From: Oreohelix idahoensis
Lineage: Eukaryota; Mollusca; Gastropoda; Stylommatophora; Oreohelicidae
Length of the DNA: 64,000 bases
Direction of reading: 5' to 3'
Assembly (NCBI GenBank): GCA_024509875.1
Contig: JAMPIV010012160.1
Span: 568,001 to 632,000, forward strand
Part shown: positions 21,701-32,044 of the stretch, one piece after another
How positions within the stretch are numbered: the first letter of the stretch is position 1
Layout: each line of letters opens with the position of its first letter
Program-made: the position numbers and the translations under genes
Notes under the pieces: generated by a model
Databases searched by the model: none
What the model was told of the DNA's origin: nothing
What the model saw: only the letters and a program-made list of their open reading frames with translations

Positions 21701-24515
21701 AGACTGCTGACTAACTCCATGTGGAGAAGACAAACAGAAGTACATGCCCTCCTAGACTACTGACTAACTCCATGTGGAGAAGACAAACAGAAGTACATGT
21801 CCTCCTAGACTGCTGACTGACTCCATGTGGAGAAGACAAACAGAAGTACATGCCCTCCTAGACTGCTGACTGACTCCATGTGGAGAAGACAAACAGAAGT
21901 ACATGCCCTCCTAGACTGCTGACTGACTCCATGTGGAGAAGACAAACAGAAGTACATGCCCTCCTAGACTGCTGACTGACTCCATGTGGAGAAGACAAAC
22001 AGAAGTACATGCCCTCCTAGACTGCTGACTGACTCCATGTGGAGAAGACAAACAGAAGTACATGCCCCTCCTAGACTACTACTGACTAACTCCATGTGGA
22101 GGAAGACAAACAGAAGTACATGTCCTCCTAGACTGCTGACTGACCTCCATGTGGAGAAGACAAACAGAAGTACATGTCCTCCTAGACTGCTGACTGACTC
22201 CATGTGGAGAAGTGACAAACAGAAGTACATGCCCTCCTAGACTGCTGACTAACTCCATGTGGAAGAAGACAAACAGAAGTACATGCCCTCCTAGACTGCT
22301 GACTAAACTCCATGTGGAGAAGACAAACAGAAGTACATGCCCTCCTAGACTGCTGACTGACTCCATGTGGAGAAGACAAACAGAAGTACATGCCCTCCTA
22401 GACTGCTGACTAACTCCATGTGGAGAAGACAAACAGAAGTACATGCCCTCCTAGACTGCTGACTGACTCCATGTGGAGAAGACAAACAGAAGTACATGCC
22501 CTCCTAGACTGCTGACTAACTCCATGTGGAGAAGACAAACAGAAGTACATGCCCTCCTAGACTACTGACTAACTCCATGTGGAGAAGACAAACAGAAGTA
22601 CATGCCCTCCTAGACTGCTGACTAACTCCATGTGGAGAAGACAAACAGAAGTACATGCCCTCCTAGACTGCTGACTAACTCCATGTGGAGAAGACAAACA
22701 GAAGTACATGCCCTCCTAGACTGCTGACTAACTCCATGTGGAGAAGACAAACAGAAGTACATGCCCTCCTAGACTGCTGACTAACTCCATGTGGAGAAGA
22801 CAAACAGAAGTACATGCCCTCCTAGACTGCTGACTGACTCCATGTGGAGAAGACAAACAGAAGTACATGCCCTCCTAGACTGCTGACTAACTCCATGTGG
22901 AGAAGACAAACAGAAGTACATGCCCTCCTAGACTGCTGACTGACTCCATGTGGAGAAGACAAACAGAAGTACATGCCCTCCTAGACTGCTGACTGACTCC
23001 ATGTGGAGAAGACAAACAGAAGTACATGCCCTCCTAGACTGCTGACTAACTCCATGTGGAGAAGACAAACAGAAGTACATGCCCTCCTAGACTGCTGACT
23101 GACTCCATGTGGAGAAGACAAACAGAAGTACATGCCCTCCTAGACTGCTGACTAACTCCATGTGGAGAAAGACAAACAGAAGTACATGCCCTCCTAGACT
23201 GCTGACTGACTCCCATGTGGAGAAAGACAAACAGAAGTACATGCCCTCCTAGACTGCTGACTAACTCCATGTGGAGAAGACAAACAGAAGTACATGCCCT
23301 CCTAGACTGCTGACTGACTCCATGTGGAGAAGACAAACAGAAGTACATGCCCTCCTAGACTGCTGACTGACTCCATGTGGAGAAGACAAACAGAAGTACA
23401 TGCCCTCCTAGACTGCTGACTGACTCCATGTGGAGAAGACAAACAGAAGTACATGCCCTCCTAGACTGCTGACTGACTCCATGTGGAGAAGACAAACAGA
23501 AGTACATGCCCTCCTAGACTACTGACTCCATGTGGAGAAGACAAACAGAAGTACATGCCCTCCTAGACTGCTGACTGACTCCATGTGGAGAAGACAAACA
23601 GAAGTACATGCCCTCCTAGACTGCTGACTGACTCCATGTGGAGAAAACAAACAGAAGGACATGCCCTCCTAGACTGCTGACTGACTCCATGTGGAGAAGA
23701 CAAACAGAAGTACATGCCCTCCTAGACTGCTGACTAACTCCATGTGGAGAAGACAAACAGAAGTACATGCCCTCCTAGACTGCTGACTGACTCCATGTGG
23801 AGAAGACAAACAGAAGTACATGCCCTCCTAGACTGCTGACTGACTCCATGTGGAGAAGACAAACAGAAGTACATGCCCTCCTAGACTGCTGACTGACTCC
23901 ATGTGGAGAAGACAAACAGAAGTACATGCCCTCCTAGACTGCTGACTGACTCCATGTGGAGAAGACAAACAGAAGTACATGCCCTCCTAGACTACTGACT
24001 CCATGTGGAGAAGACAAAGAGAAAGAACATGCCCTCCTAGACTACTGACTCCATGTGGAGAAGACAAAGAGAAAGAACATGCCCTCCTAGACTACTGACT
24101 CCATGTGGAGAAGACAAACAGAAGTACATGTCCTCCTAGACTGCTGACTGACTCCATGTGGAGAAGACAAACAGAAGTACATGCCCTCCTAGACTGCTGA
24201 CTGACTCCATGTGGAGAAGACAAACAGAAGTACATGCCCTCCTAGACTGCTGACTGACTCCATGTGGAGAAGACAAACAGAAGTACATGTCCTCCTAGAC
24301 TGCTGACTGACTCCATGTGGAGAAGACAAACAGAAGTACATGCCCTCCTAGACTGCTGACTGACTCCATGTGGAGAAGACAAACAGAAGTACATGCCCTC
24401 CTAGACTACTGACTAACTCCATGTGGAGAAGACAAACAGAAGTACATGCCCTCCTAGACTACTGACTCCATGTGGAGAAGACAAACAGAAGTACATGTCC
24501 TCCTAGACTGCTGAC
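18800..24515. repeat. 53-bp satellite-like array, ~108 copies
   Basis: The period of 53 was checked at 20401 and 20454. The unit includes CTCCATGTGGAGAAGACAAA, CAGAAGTACATGCCCTCC and TAGACTGCTGACTGA. A shorter 49-bp form lacks one GACT. Each unit has a small inverted repeat CTCCA-TG-TGGAG. The main variant site is GACTGACTCC versus GACTAACTCC. Units at both margins (18.8-19.8 kb and 23.98-24.11 kb) share an older variant, CAAAGAGAAAGAACATG, while the middle is homogenised. The array lies in the synergin intron between the exons at 26640-27398 and 16259-16567. Minus-strand frames such as SSPHGVSQQSRRACTSV are by-products. Confidence 0.95.
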
Positions 24516-24680
24516 TCCACAAGAGGATCAGACTGACAGTACCGCCTTCAACCCATCTGAGGGAGAAAATGTGTGGCCATGTGACAAGCCTGAGACAGGC
24601 CGCCAACTTTATGAGAGAAACAGATATGGTCATATCACAGTGAACAAAAAAGAAGAAATATGGTCTCAAATCCACCAGAA

Positions 24681-25376
24681 TTAACCCTTTGAACCCTGGC
24701 CACCCAGCCCGTAAAACCCCATTCCCCTGGGCTCCTGAGCAAAAAATGCACAAAAAAGACACATAAGCAAAACTAGTTACTGCGACACAACCATATGGTC
24801 AGTTTTAACTATTCTTTCTCAAATTGACTGACCTGATCATCTCCAATATTCCTGCTTATTGTGCCAGTCCTTCCAGCATGTCGACACTTCCTTTAGGCAC
24901 AGATAGCTTTCACAATATTTGCACCAGAATTTAGTCTTCACTTTTTTTAATGGTCTGTTAGAACTAGCTTGCTCATAATCTGATTCACACGTTCCGTCAC
25001 TCGATTCAATTTCAATGTCACTTTCAGAATAATCACCTTCTAAATCTAATTCATCGTCCTCCGAATCATTTAGCACAAGTTCAACAGCTTGTTCCGTTGT
25101 TAGCCTTTTAGAACGGCTATTTCCTGGATTTTCAACATGCCTTTTCATTGTGAAAACAATTAAAAAATTGCAAAATATTATCACTTCGTGGGTGCCGCCA
25201 TTTTAGAGTAACATTCCACAAGACATGTGTACTTCCTGACGTCATTATTTTTCACACATTTCCATTCCCACCCCGTTTTGCTAAGCTAGGTGTGTCAGAC
25301 CGAGATTACGGTCGCTCGGGGAATGGATTATTTAGGCATGGACCGAAATTTTGGGACCTCGGGTTCAAAAGGTTAA
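24681..25376 (-). mobile_element. piggyBac deletion derivative with both ends
   Basis: TTAA stands at both ends (24681-24684 and 25373-25376). Just inside, the left end reads CCCTTTGAACCCTGG and the right end, on the minus strand, CCTTTTGAACCCGAGG. TTAA duplications and CCC-starting terminal repeats are diagnostic of piggyBac. At 696 bases it is far shorter than an autonomous element (usually above 2 kb) and keeps one short fused ORF. Confidence 0.85.
24837..25148 (-). CDS. piggyBac-derived fused N-terminus/Cys-rich C-terminus
   Basis: The ATG is at 25148 (MKRHVENPGNSRSKRLTTEQ); an upstream in-frame ATG exists, but this one fits the family. The first part, LTTEQAVELVLNDSEDDELD and a further acidic run, is the N-terminal region of piggyBac transposases. 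The frame then passes without a break to KTKFWCKYCESYLCLKEV and a Cys/His tail, resembling the C-terminal Cys-rich domain that binds the terminal repeats. The roughly 400-residue DDD catalytic core is absent. About 103 residues remain. Whether it is expressed is unknown; a role as an end-binding repressor is only a possibility. Confidence 0.6.
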   Translation of the reverse strand: MKRHVENPGNSRSKRLTTEQAVELVLNDSEDDELDLEGDYSESDIEIESSDGTCESDYEQASSNRPLKKVKTKFWCKYCESYLCLKEVSTCWKDWHNKQEYWR

Positions 25377-26350
25377 ATGGAACAAATATAACACAACTGG
25401 CCTCTAACCAACAACTGAATAACTGACCATCTCAGTCAGGAGTCAAGCTAATTAAACAGGATTTATTTAGTAATTATTCAATACAGTAAAAAGGTCAAAT
25501 GTAATCACAGCGCTGATACTGCCATAGACAAGTGAAGTGTTTGAGATTTCACTATAGTAGATCCAGCTTCATGAGGTGACGTGACCAGTCACTGCCTTTT
25601 TTTTCCCTAACTAACGAGTAGAGTCAGGTACCCATATAAGGTACCTAGTAGCAGGATTGTATAACTGTGGATTCAATCAGATTAGGTTGTTTAGCATTCT
25701 CTGTCAGTTCCAGCATGTTAAATCATGCATGCACAAGCAAGGCTGTAAATATCAGGAAACTTAAAGGTTAAGGGTTCAGAAGTTAAAGGTTAAGAAGTTA
25801 AAGGTTAATGGTTTAGAAGTTAAGGGCTTAGAAGTTGAAGGTTAATACAATATATGCTTCTCACAAATATGCAAATGTAGAACAGGTTACAGGTTTAGTA
25901 CAACCAATGCCCAAGAACCAACCAAAAAAAAAATTAAAGCTAAATAAATAAAACTGGTGACCATGCAATGAACAAGTGTATGGATGACTCTAAAATGTTA
26001 CATTAGGCAGACAAATATAAATTACATAGATGTAATAAATGAGGCTTTGGTCGTCATTACAGAATTACAAATGAAGTCAGTCCTCAAAGACTGTATACAG
26101 TAATATCCCAGTTAGCGCTTTAAGGGGTTCATTATAAAATTATATAAAGAGAGATGTGTTCTTGATAAAGTTATTTTCAACCTGAGATATATAATACAGT
26201 ACACTAACTCATGGATGAAATACCCACACTAACAGTACAATAATAAACCTTTACTGAATGTTGTATCATGAGTGAGTCGTTACACCAGTAAAACAGTGAC
26301 ACATCACAGTAGCAGCAGCAGTAGTAAGCTACATCTTAGATGAGGGACCA
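25377..26350. other. Intron with short GTTAAAGG reiterations
   Basis: At 25755-25845 short runs of AAGTTAAAGGTTAA-like text repeat imperfectly. No gene, RNA gene or long array was recognised in the remainder. Confidence 0.55.
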
Positions 26351-26639
26351 GGCTTCTCATACTTCAGCTTCTTCTTGAAGCAGACGTCGAGAGTTGATTG
26401 TCTTAAGTTTCCTCTCATGAAGCTGTTCTCTGCAGCAAGAAATCATGCCAAGAACACCTAGCTGTGTCTTATTACCTCTCTCCCAGTCACAGCCATTACT
26501 GAAGGTCTATGATTTGTGAGATGACGTTCCTGCTGAGGAATTCTGTGGTGAGCTTCCCCTGCTGTATTTCCTCTTGTGCAACAGGGGCTTCAGAATTATT
26601 CTGGATGTACTGCTCTGCCAATTTCTAGAAGTTTATTAC

Positions 26640-27398
26640 TGCTATGACTCTCATCATGAGAATCCTGTAATTTCTCAACATCGTTGCTATTAACATCCTG
26701 CAGCCCCACTTCACTGGCCAGTTTGACAAAGTTTTTGTTGACGGAGTCTGAACAAAGCACTTTTGACTGACTACAATAATTACATGTAGCAGGAGATGAC
26801 TTACTTTTACTAACTTGAGTAGTAGCTGTACATGTAGCAGGAGATGACTTACTTTTACTAACTTGAGTAGTAGCTGTACATGTAGCAGGAGATGACTTAC
26901 TTTTACTAACTTGAGTAGTAGCTGTACATGTAGCAGGAGATGACTTACTTTTACTAACTTGAGTAGTAGCTGTACATGTAGCAGGAGATGACTTACTTTT
27001 ACTAACTTGAGTAGTAGCTGTACATGTAGCAGGAGATGACTTACTTTTACTAACTTGAGTAGTAGCTGTACATGTAGCAGGAGATGACTTACTTTTACTA
27101 ACTTGAGTAGTAGCTGTACATGTAGCAGGAGATGCAGCTTGGAAGTCGGCAAAATCATCATCATCTGCTGATGTGGCATTCTTAGAACTGTTGGTGACCA
27201 CTGAAGTTGATGATGCTTTCTGCAGTGGAGGATTGGAATGTTGTATTTTGTGCAGCTGTGGCTGTTGGTATGGAGTATTACTGGGCAAGGCAACAGGAAC
27301 TGGGACAGGCGAGGTGGTCAGAGTAGCAGGTGATTGGTGGGGTGGACGAGACTGGTGCTGTTGGGGTATGGTAGGTAGTGTTGCTGGGGCACTGGTAT
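26640..27398 (-). CDS. SYNRG: Gamma-synergin exon with 16-residue coding repeat
   Basis: The acceptor is TTGTTGCAG before 27398. The donor chosen is AGCA|GTAATA after 26640; it restores the frame into EDFGEF of the next exon, while reading on gives a stop at 26596. The exon is 759 bases, phase 1-1. It starts DTSAPATLPTIPQQHQSRP (Pro-rich), then ADDDDFADFQAAS, a gamma-ear motif. Seven near-identical copies of SPATCTATTQVSKSKS follow, then SKVLCSDSVNKNFVKLASEV. The Cys/Thr/Ser/Lys repeat has no counterpart that I know in other synergins and looks like a recent coding minisatellite expansion. Confidence 0.87.
26780..27135. repeat. 48-bp coding minisatellite, 7 copies
   Basis: On the plus strand the unit joins TGTAGCAGGAGATGACTTAC, TTTTACTAACTTGAGTAGTA and GCTGTACA, 48 bases and therefore 16 codons. 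The copies are essentially identical. A 48-bp period keeps the synergin frame open whatever the copy number. Confidence 0.95.
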
Positions 27399-27699
27399 CT
27401 GCAACAATGAACATCAATATTAAAAAAAAACAATCATCATTATTACAAAATTCTCTTTTGTTTCTGGATCATGGCTACAAAATGTCATTGCTAGATCATA
27501 ATCATAATTTACATCATGATCACAAAATGTCATTCTTTTATAAACCATTATCATAAAGTGTCATTCACTGTCTCAAAATGTCATTCTTTTCTATCACAGT
27601 CTCAAAATGTCATTCATTTCTTAAATGTGGCCACAAAATGCTACTCCTTCATAATAATAGCCTCAAAATGTTATTTTCTTCTTTCTTTCATAAAGGAAA

Positions 27700-28240
27700 T
27701 ATATATAGTGAACAAAACAGTCAGCTGAGCGTGGAGATAAAACGTCAAACCCGAGCTGCCAAAACGAAATTCAAACAAGGCAACTAATATCACATTGTAC
27801 AGGGGATGGCAACCTCATCATGTCAAACAAGGCAACTAATATCACATTGTACAGGGGATGGCAACCTCATCATGTCAAACAAGGCAACTAATATCACATT
27901 GTACAGGGGGGATGGCAACCTCGTCATGTCAAACAAGGCAACTAATATCACATTGTACAGGGGAGATGGCAACCTCATCATGTCAAACAAATAGCCACAG
28001 AAAACACTGTTGCGACAGCATGTCAATGTTTGGTACAGGATCACATTGCACAGGGGGGATGGCAACCTCGTCATGTCAAACAAGGCAACTAATATCACAT
28101 TGTACAGGGGAGATGGCAACCTCATCATGTCAAACAAATAGCCACAGAAACCACTGTTACAACAGCATGTCAATGTTTGGTACAGGATTCCTGTAAGAGG
28201 GCCAGCTTCAGTGGTAGCTCCATGCTCCATAAGGAGACCA
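27700..28240 (+). pseudogene. LINE RT N-terminal fragment expanded as ~53-bp repeat
   Basis: The plus strand reads EQNSQLSVEIKRQTRAAKTK, matching SQLDREVKRQTRANKRN of the LINE at 5566-7749. It then jumps to KATNITLYRGDGNLIMSN, matching NNITLVRDKQGNLI of the same protein. That second piece is repeated about five times (27778-28130), with two units fused to the dispersed ~130-bp repeat (AGCCACAGAAAACACTG, GTTTGGTACAGGA). The right end is a copy of the dispersed repeat, ending CATGCTCCATAAGGAG. Confidence 0.7.
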
Positions 28241-28264
28241 AAGGAAATTGATGATGATGACTTA

Positions 28265-29212
28265 CAAACAGACTAATACTGATCTGTTCCCTCCACACAT
28301 CTGACAGCTACAACAGCAGCTACTTCACAGACTATTACTGATCTGTTCCCTCCACACATCTGACAGCTACAACAGCAGCTACTTCACAGACTATTACTGA
28401 TCTGTTCCCTCCACACATATGACAGCTACAACAGCAGCTACTTCACAGACTATTACTGAGCTTGTCCCTCCACACATATGACAGCTACAACAGCAGCTCC
28501 TTCACAGACTATTACTAATCTGTTCCCTCCACACATATGACAGCTACAACAACAGCTACTTCACAGACTATTACTGATCTGTTCCCTCCACACATATGAC
28601 AGCTACAACAGCAGCTACTTCACAGACTATTACTGATCTGTTCCCTCCACACATATGACAGCTACAACAGCAGCTACTTCACAGACTATTACTGATCTGT
28701 TCCCTCCACACATATGACAGCTACAACAACAGCTACTTCACAGACTATTACAGATCTGTTCCCTCCACACATATGACAGCTACAACAACAGCTACTTCAC
28801 AGACTATTACAGATCTGTTCCCTCCACACATCTGACAGCTACAACAGCAGCTACTTCACAGACTATTACAGATCTGTTCACTCCACACAAATGACAGCTA
28901 CAACAACAGCTACTTCACAGACTATTACAGATCTGTTCCCTCCACACATCTGACAGCTACAACAGCAGCTACTTCAAAGACTATTACTGATCTTTTCCCT
29001 CCACACATCTGACAGCTACAACAACAGCTATTTCACAGACTATTACTGATCTTTTCCCTCCACAAATATGACAGCTACAACAGCAGCTACTTCACAGGCT
29101 ATTACTGATCTCGTCCCTCCACACATACGACAGCTACAACAGCAGCTACTTCACAGACTATTACTGATCTGTTCCCTCCACATATGACAGCTACAACAGC
29201 AGCTACTTCAAC
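28265..29212. repeat. 59-bp minisatellite, ~16 copies
   Basis: The unit contains CTACTTCACAGACTATTACT, GATCTGTTCCCTCCACAC and ATATGACAGCTACAACAGCA. Variants (ATATG/ATCTG, CAGCAG/CAACAG) are interleaved. Confidence 0.9.
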
Positions 29213-29439
29213 AAGAATATATTTGCAGCAACATACGTTAACAAGCGAAGCATGTTTTCACTGATGCCTCAGCAAGACACTAGGTAGCCACCTACTGAGG
29301 TCAAGGTTATGACAGAACAGACATCTCTGCAACGACAGATTTATTCGCTACAACCAACACTGACCAGCATCAAGTCAAAGCCCCAGGTCGTTGACACCAG
29401 GCATTTTTAAAAAGACAAAGAAAGAATACAACTAATACT

Positions 29440-29595
29440 TCCTCAGGCATGTCAGACAAGACAACTAATATGGCCGTGTGCATGAGGTTGGCAACCTCAT
29501 CATTTCAGAAAGATTGATACAGAAACCATTGCTGCAAGAGCAGGTCAAGGGGGGCAGCTGTAGAGGTGGCTCCAAGCTCCATAGGGAGTGAAATG
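29440..29595 (+). repeat. Dispersed ~130-bp repeat family, copy 5
   Basis: Blocks in order are GGTTGGCAACCTCATCATTT, CAGAAACCATTGCTGCAAG and TGGCTCCAAGCTCCATAGGG. Confidence 0.6.
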
Positions 29596-29617
29596 AAAAT
29601 GAAGATGATGATGATGA

Positions 29618-29760
29618 TGATGGGGCTGGCAACCTCAACATATAAAACAAACTGCTACAGTAACCACTACTAGCAACCACTGCTACGTGAAGGCTTAGTG
29701 CAGCAACCCTGTATGAGGACTAGCTGCAGTGGTGGCTCCATACTACGTAAAAAGACCAAA
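29618..29760 (+). repeat. Dispersed ~130-bp repeat family, copy 6
   Basis: Blocks in order are GGGGCTGGCAACCTCAACAT, ACTGCTACAGTAACCACTAC and GACTAGCTGCAGTGGTGGCT. It lies in tandem with the previous copy, separated by a (GAT)n run. Confidence 0.6.
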
Positions 29761-29819
29761 GAAAAACGATAAATGATAAAGTCAATGTAAAGCCTATTTC
29801 AAACATCTTAATACTGTAC

Positions 29820-29898
29820 CTAGTGTTTGTGCAAGCAAAGGAACTGGAGCTACAGGGCATCTAGCAAGGATATCCAGTGAGCTGGTGCTGTAGTTGTT
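29820..29898 (-). CDS. SYNRG: Gamma-synergin exon following the EH domain
   Basis: The acceptor is CCACTTCAG before 29898 and the donor is CACTAG|GTACAG after 29820. The 79 bases enter in phase 0 and leave one base. They encode NNYSTSSLDILARCPVAPVP then LLAQTL. In vertebrate synergin the EH domain is likewise followed at once by a Pro/Leu segment (SPDALNQFPAAPIP-type), which supports the order. Its small size makes it easy to miss. The phase chain with the neighbours at 31509 and 27398 is exact. Confidence 0.85.
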
Positions 29899-30206
29899 CT
29901 GAAGTGGATGATATCATTCAGGTTAATGTTAGTGGAAACAATTGGAGTTACAAAAGTCACAGCCACTCCTGGCCTTAGGTGTTAAAACTGATAATTTTTA
30001 ATAGCCTCAACACCTGTTGCCGCCAATTTCAATTGCCTGAATCACCAATACAAACATGACATCCAGGTCGCTGTGGTCAGATGACAAAAAAATCAGTCTG
30101 ATCTGAAAGCTGATTAATCTTTCTCATGGGATGTCTCAAGTCCCCATGGCTTAAACAGCAAACGCTCCTTTGTCTGAGACAATTATTTATTTTTAAACAT
30201 ATACAT

Positions 30207-30513
30207 GGGACCCAAGACGCATCAAACGTGAGGAATGCAGTAAGCGACCCATAGCTTGACTGCCTGCCTCAGGGTCAGCGAACCAGAGCTGACCAAGACC
30301 ATACTCCACCTCCACGTGGTGGTCCTGGAAACAGGCTGCATCACAGCAGTCTGGCTAAGGAGTAGGGATCGAAGAGGGAAGGCAAACCCAGTCCCAAAAA
30401 ATGCTGTGTGGAAGTCAGATGTGTCAGCCGAAAGGCGCAAATACCGCAGCTTCGCTGTAAACGGACACAACGCAACCAACGTCCTTTTCAGGACGAACGA
30501 GGAAGAAGAAGAA
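30207..30513 (+). mobile_element. GAA-tailed retroposon family 2, copy B
   Basis: This is the plus-strand counterpart of 15217-15527: AACCAGAGCTGACCAAGAC, CCTCCACGTGGTGGTCCTGG, ACGTCCTTTTCAGGACGAAC and a GAAGAAGAAGAA tail. Short flanking duplications ATATACAT occur at 30199-30206 and 30517-30524. Confidence 0.65.
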
Positions 30514-30524
30514 TATATATACAT

Positions 30525-31185
30525 CTTTTTCATTATTCTACTTGTATTATTATTATTCATAAATTGTCATGATATGTATATTCTTTACTTTCTAGTTTAT
30601 TGCTATTTTATTTAGCCATTCCAATTATTGGTTGTTTTTTTTCTTATTCGCTGCCGTTCTGTTTTCCCAAATGTCTGCTCCTACTTTCTGTTTTTGATCC
30701 TTGTATTCTCATGGTATTTTATTTTGATCAGGTACTGACAATAGTAATCTTCCTTGGTGATTTTGTTGTATCCTGTGTTAATTTTTTAACCATTTAGAAT
30801 AATAGCCACTTTCTTTTCTCTTCTGTTTTTGTATGTTTGTCCCTGAAGTAGATCATGTGGTTGTGTGGAGGCAATTTCTTTGTCATTTATTCCAGTAAAA
30901 ACTTCCACTGTGTAATTTTATTCACTCTTTTTGGTTACAGTAGTCTTACCTCATTATCTGTGATTTTAAAAAAAAAAAAAAAAGTTATTGCGAGAATGAA
31001 AAGTATCTTATAACTTTCATTATGAGGATGAGTTTAGCAATTTGTAGGTTTCAGGAAACTTATTTTTCGGTTCTTGCTGGTTTGTATAATCAAGAAGTTT
31101 ATTTCAGCATTAGAATATGCTGCCAGAATTCAATATGGCTACAAACTCTGTGTGGTAAAAATAATTCACAAGTGTGAACATGCAA
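30525..31185. other. AT-rich intron, nothing recognised
   Basis: A 14-A run lies near 30970. No exon or repeat array was seen. The last 40 bases resemble the unit of the 47-bp array at 32045 (AAAATAATTCACAAGTGTG). Confidence 0.55.
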
Positions 31186-31254
31186 TCACTTGCAATTAGC
31201 AAATGCATTCACAACCAAGCTGAGTCAGCAATCATGTTTGCAATCAGAAAAATA

Positions 31255-31478
31255 TTCACAATTAGCAAACCTGCTCCCAATCAGCAAACACCCTCCCAAT
31301 CAGCAAACATCCTCACAACCAGCAAACATCTTCCCAATCAGCAAACATCCTCCCAATCAGCAAACATCCTTCCAATCAGCAAACACCCTCTCAATCAGCA
31401 AACATCCTCCCAATCAGCAAACACCCTCCCAATCAGCAAACATCCTCACAATCAGCAAACATCTTCCCAATCAGCAAA
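31255..31478. repeat. 19-bp minisatellite, ~11 copies
   Basis: The unit is CCTCCCAATCAGCAAACAT, with CTTCCC and CTCACA variants. It ends 30 bases from the donor side of the EH-domain exon. Confidence 0.9.
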
Positions 31479-31508
31479 AGAAAACACTTTATTCATATCC
31501 TATGTTAC

Positions 31509-31671
31509 CTGTGTTAAAGCAATTAAAGCCAGAACTATCCACAATTCATGCTTTGTCAGCTGACCTGGTGTGGCTGTGTTACACAGGGACCAGATCTGGG
31601 CCAACTTCTCCCTTTGTAATCCACTGAGTAAGAGTATTGGGTACAGGCGTTCTGTGGCAATCTTTCCATCA
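31509..31671 (-). CDS. SYNRG: Gamma-synergin exon: EH domain core
   Basis: The acceptor is TTATTCACCAG before 31671 and the donor is ACACAG|GTAACA after 31509. The length is 163 bases, completing the Ile codon AT|T and ending in phase 0. It encodes DGKIATERLYPILLLSGLQR then EKLAQIWSLCNTATPGQLTK and HELWIVLALIALTQ. This aligns without gaps to the EH domain of vertebrate gamma-synergin (LYPILMSSGLPRETLGQIWA and TTPGKLTKEELYTVLAMIA). The Trp of QIW is the NPF-binding pocket residue of EH domains. The EH domain binds NPF-type partners such as SCAMP1. This exon fixes the identity of the gene. Confidence 0.96.
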
Positions 31672-32044
31672 CTGGTGAATAAGAACATGACAGTTACTCG
31701 TAGAGCAAGGCTAATTAACTGATGAATTAACACATGACAGTGAATATCATCTTACATTTATATTGTTACTTGCTCATGTCATTTCATGTTTCCTTAGGAC
31801 TGAGGAAAACCCTGTTGGCCATCCTGTTCTTCTGATTCCATCAAACCATTCCTTTTTATTTTATGGTATGATGATAGAAAACTCTATACAGACCGTTACA
31901 ACAGAAGGAAATATGCTCATCAGATCACTCACAAGTGTCCACCTCCTCTTGATTTTTCTGCCTGCAATGGGAACTGATCCCACTCGATGTGATTTCCAAA
32001 TTCACTCCTGGTTTTATTCATTCTGTTTTATGAAAGACTGTCAC

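Noticed and set aside
18800..24515. Regularly spaced repeats as a possible CRISPR-like array
   Set aside because: Units are directly adjacent with no unique spacers, the genome is eukaryotic and no cas-like gene is present.
26596..26639. Extending the synergin exon to the in-frame stop at 26596
   Set aside because: That would end the protein before the 16259, 9585 and 3757 exons, which clearly continue it; the GTAATA donor at 26639-26634 restores the frame.
26625..27293. Second minus-strand frame (222 codons, LLHVQLLLKLVK repeats)
   Set aside because: Shadow frame of the synergin exon produced by its 48-bp repeat.
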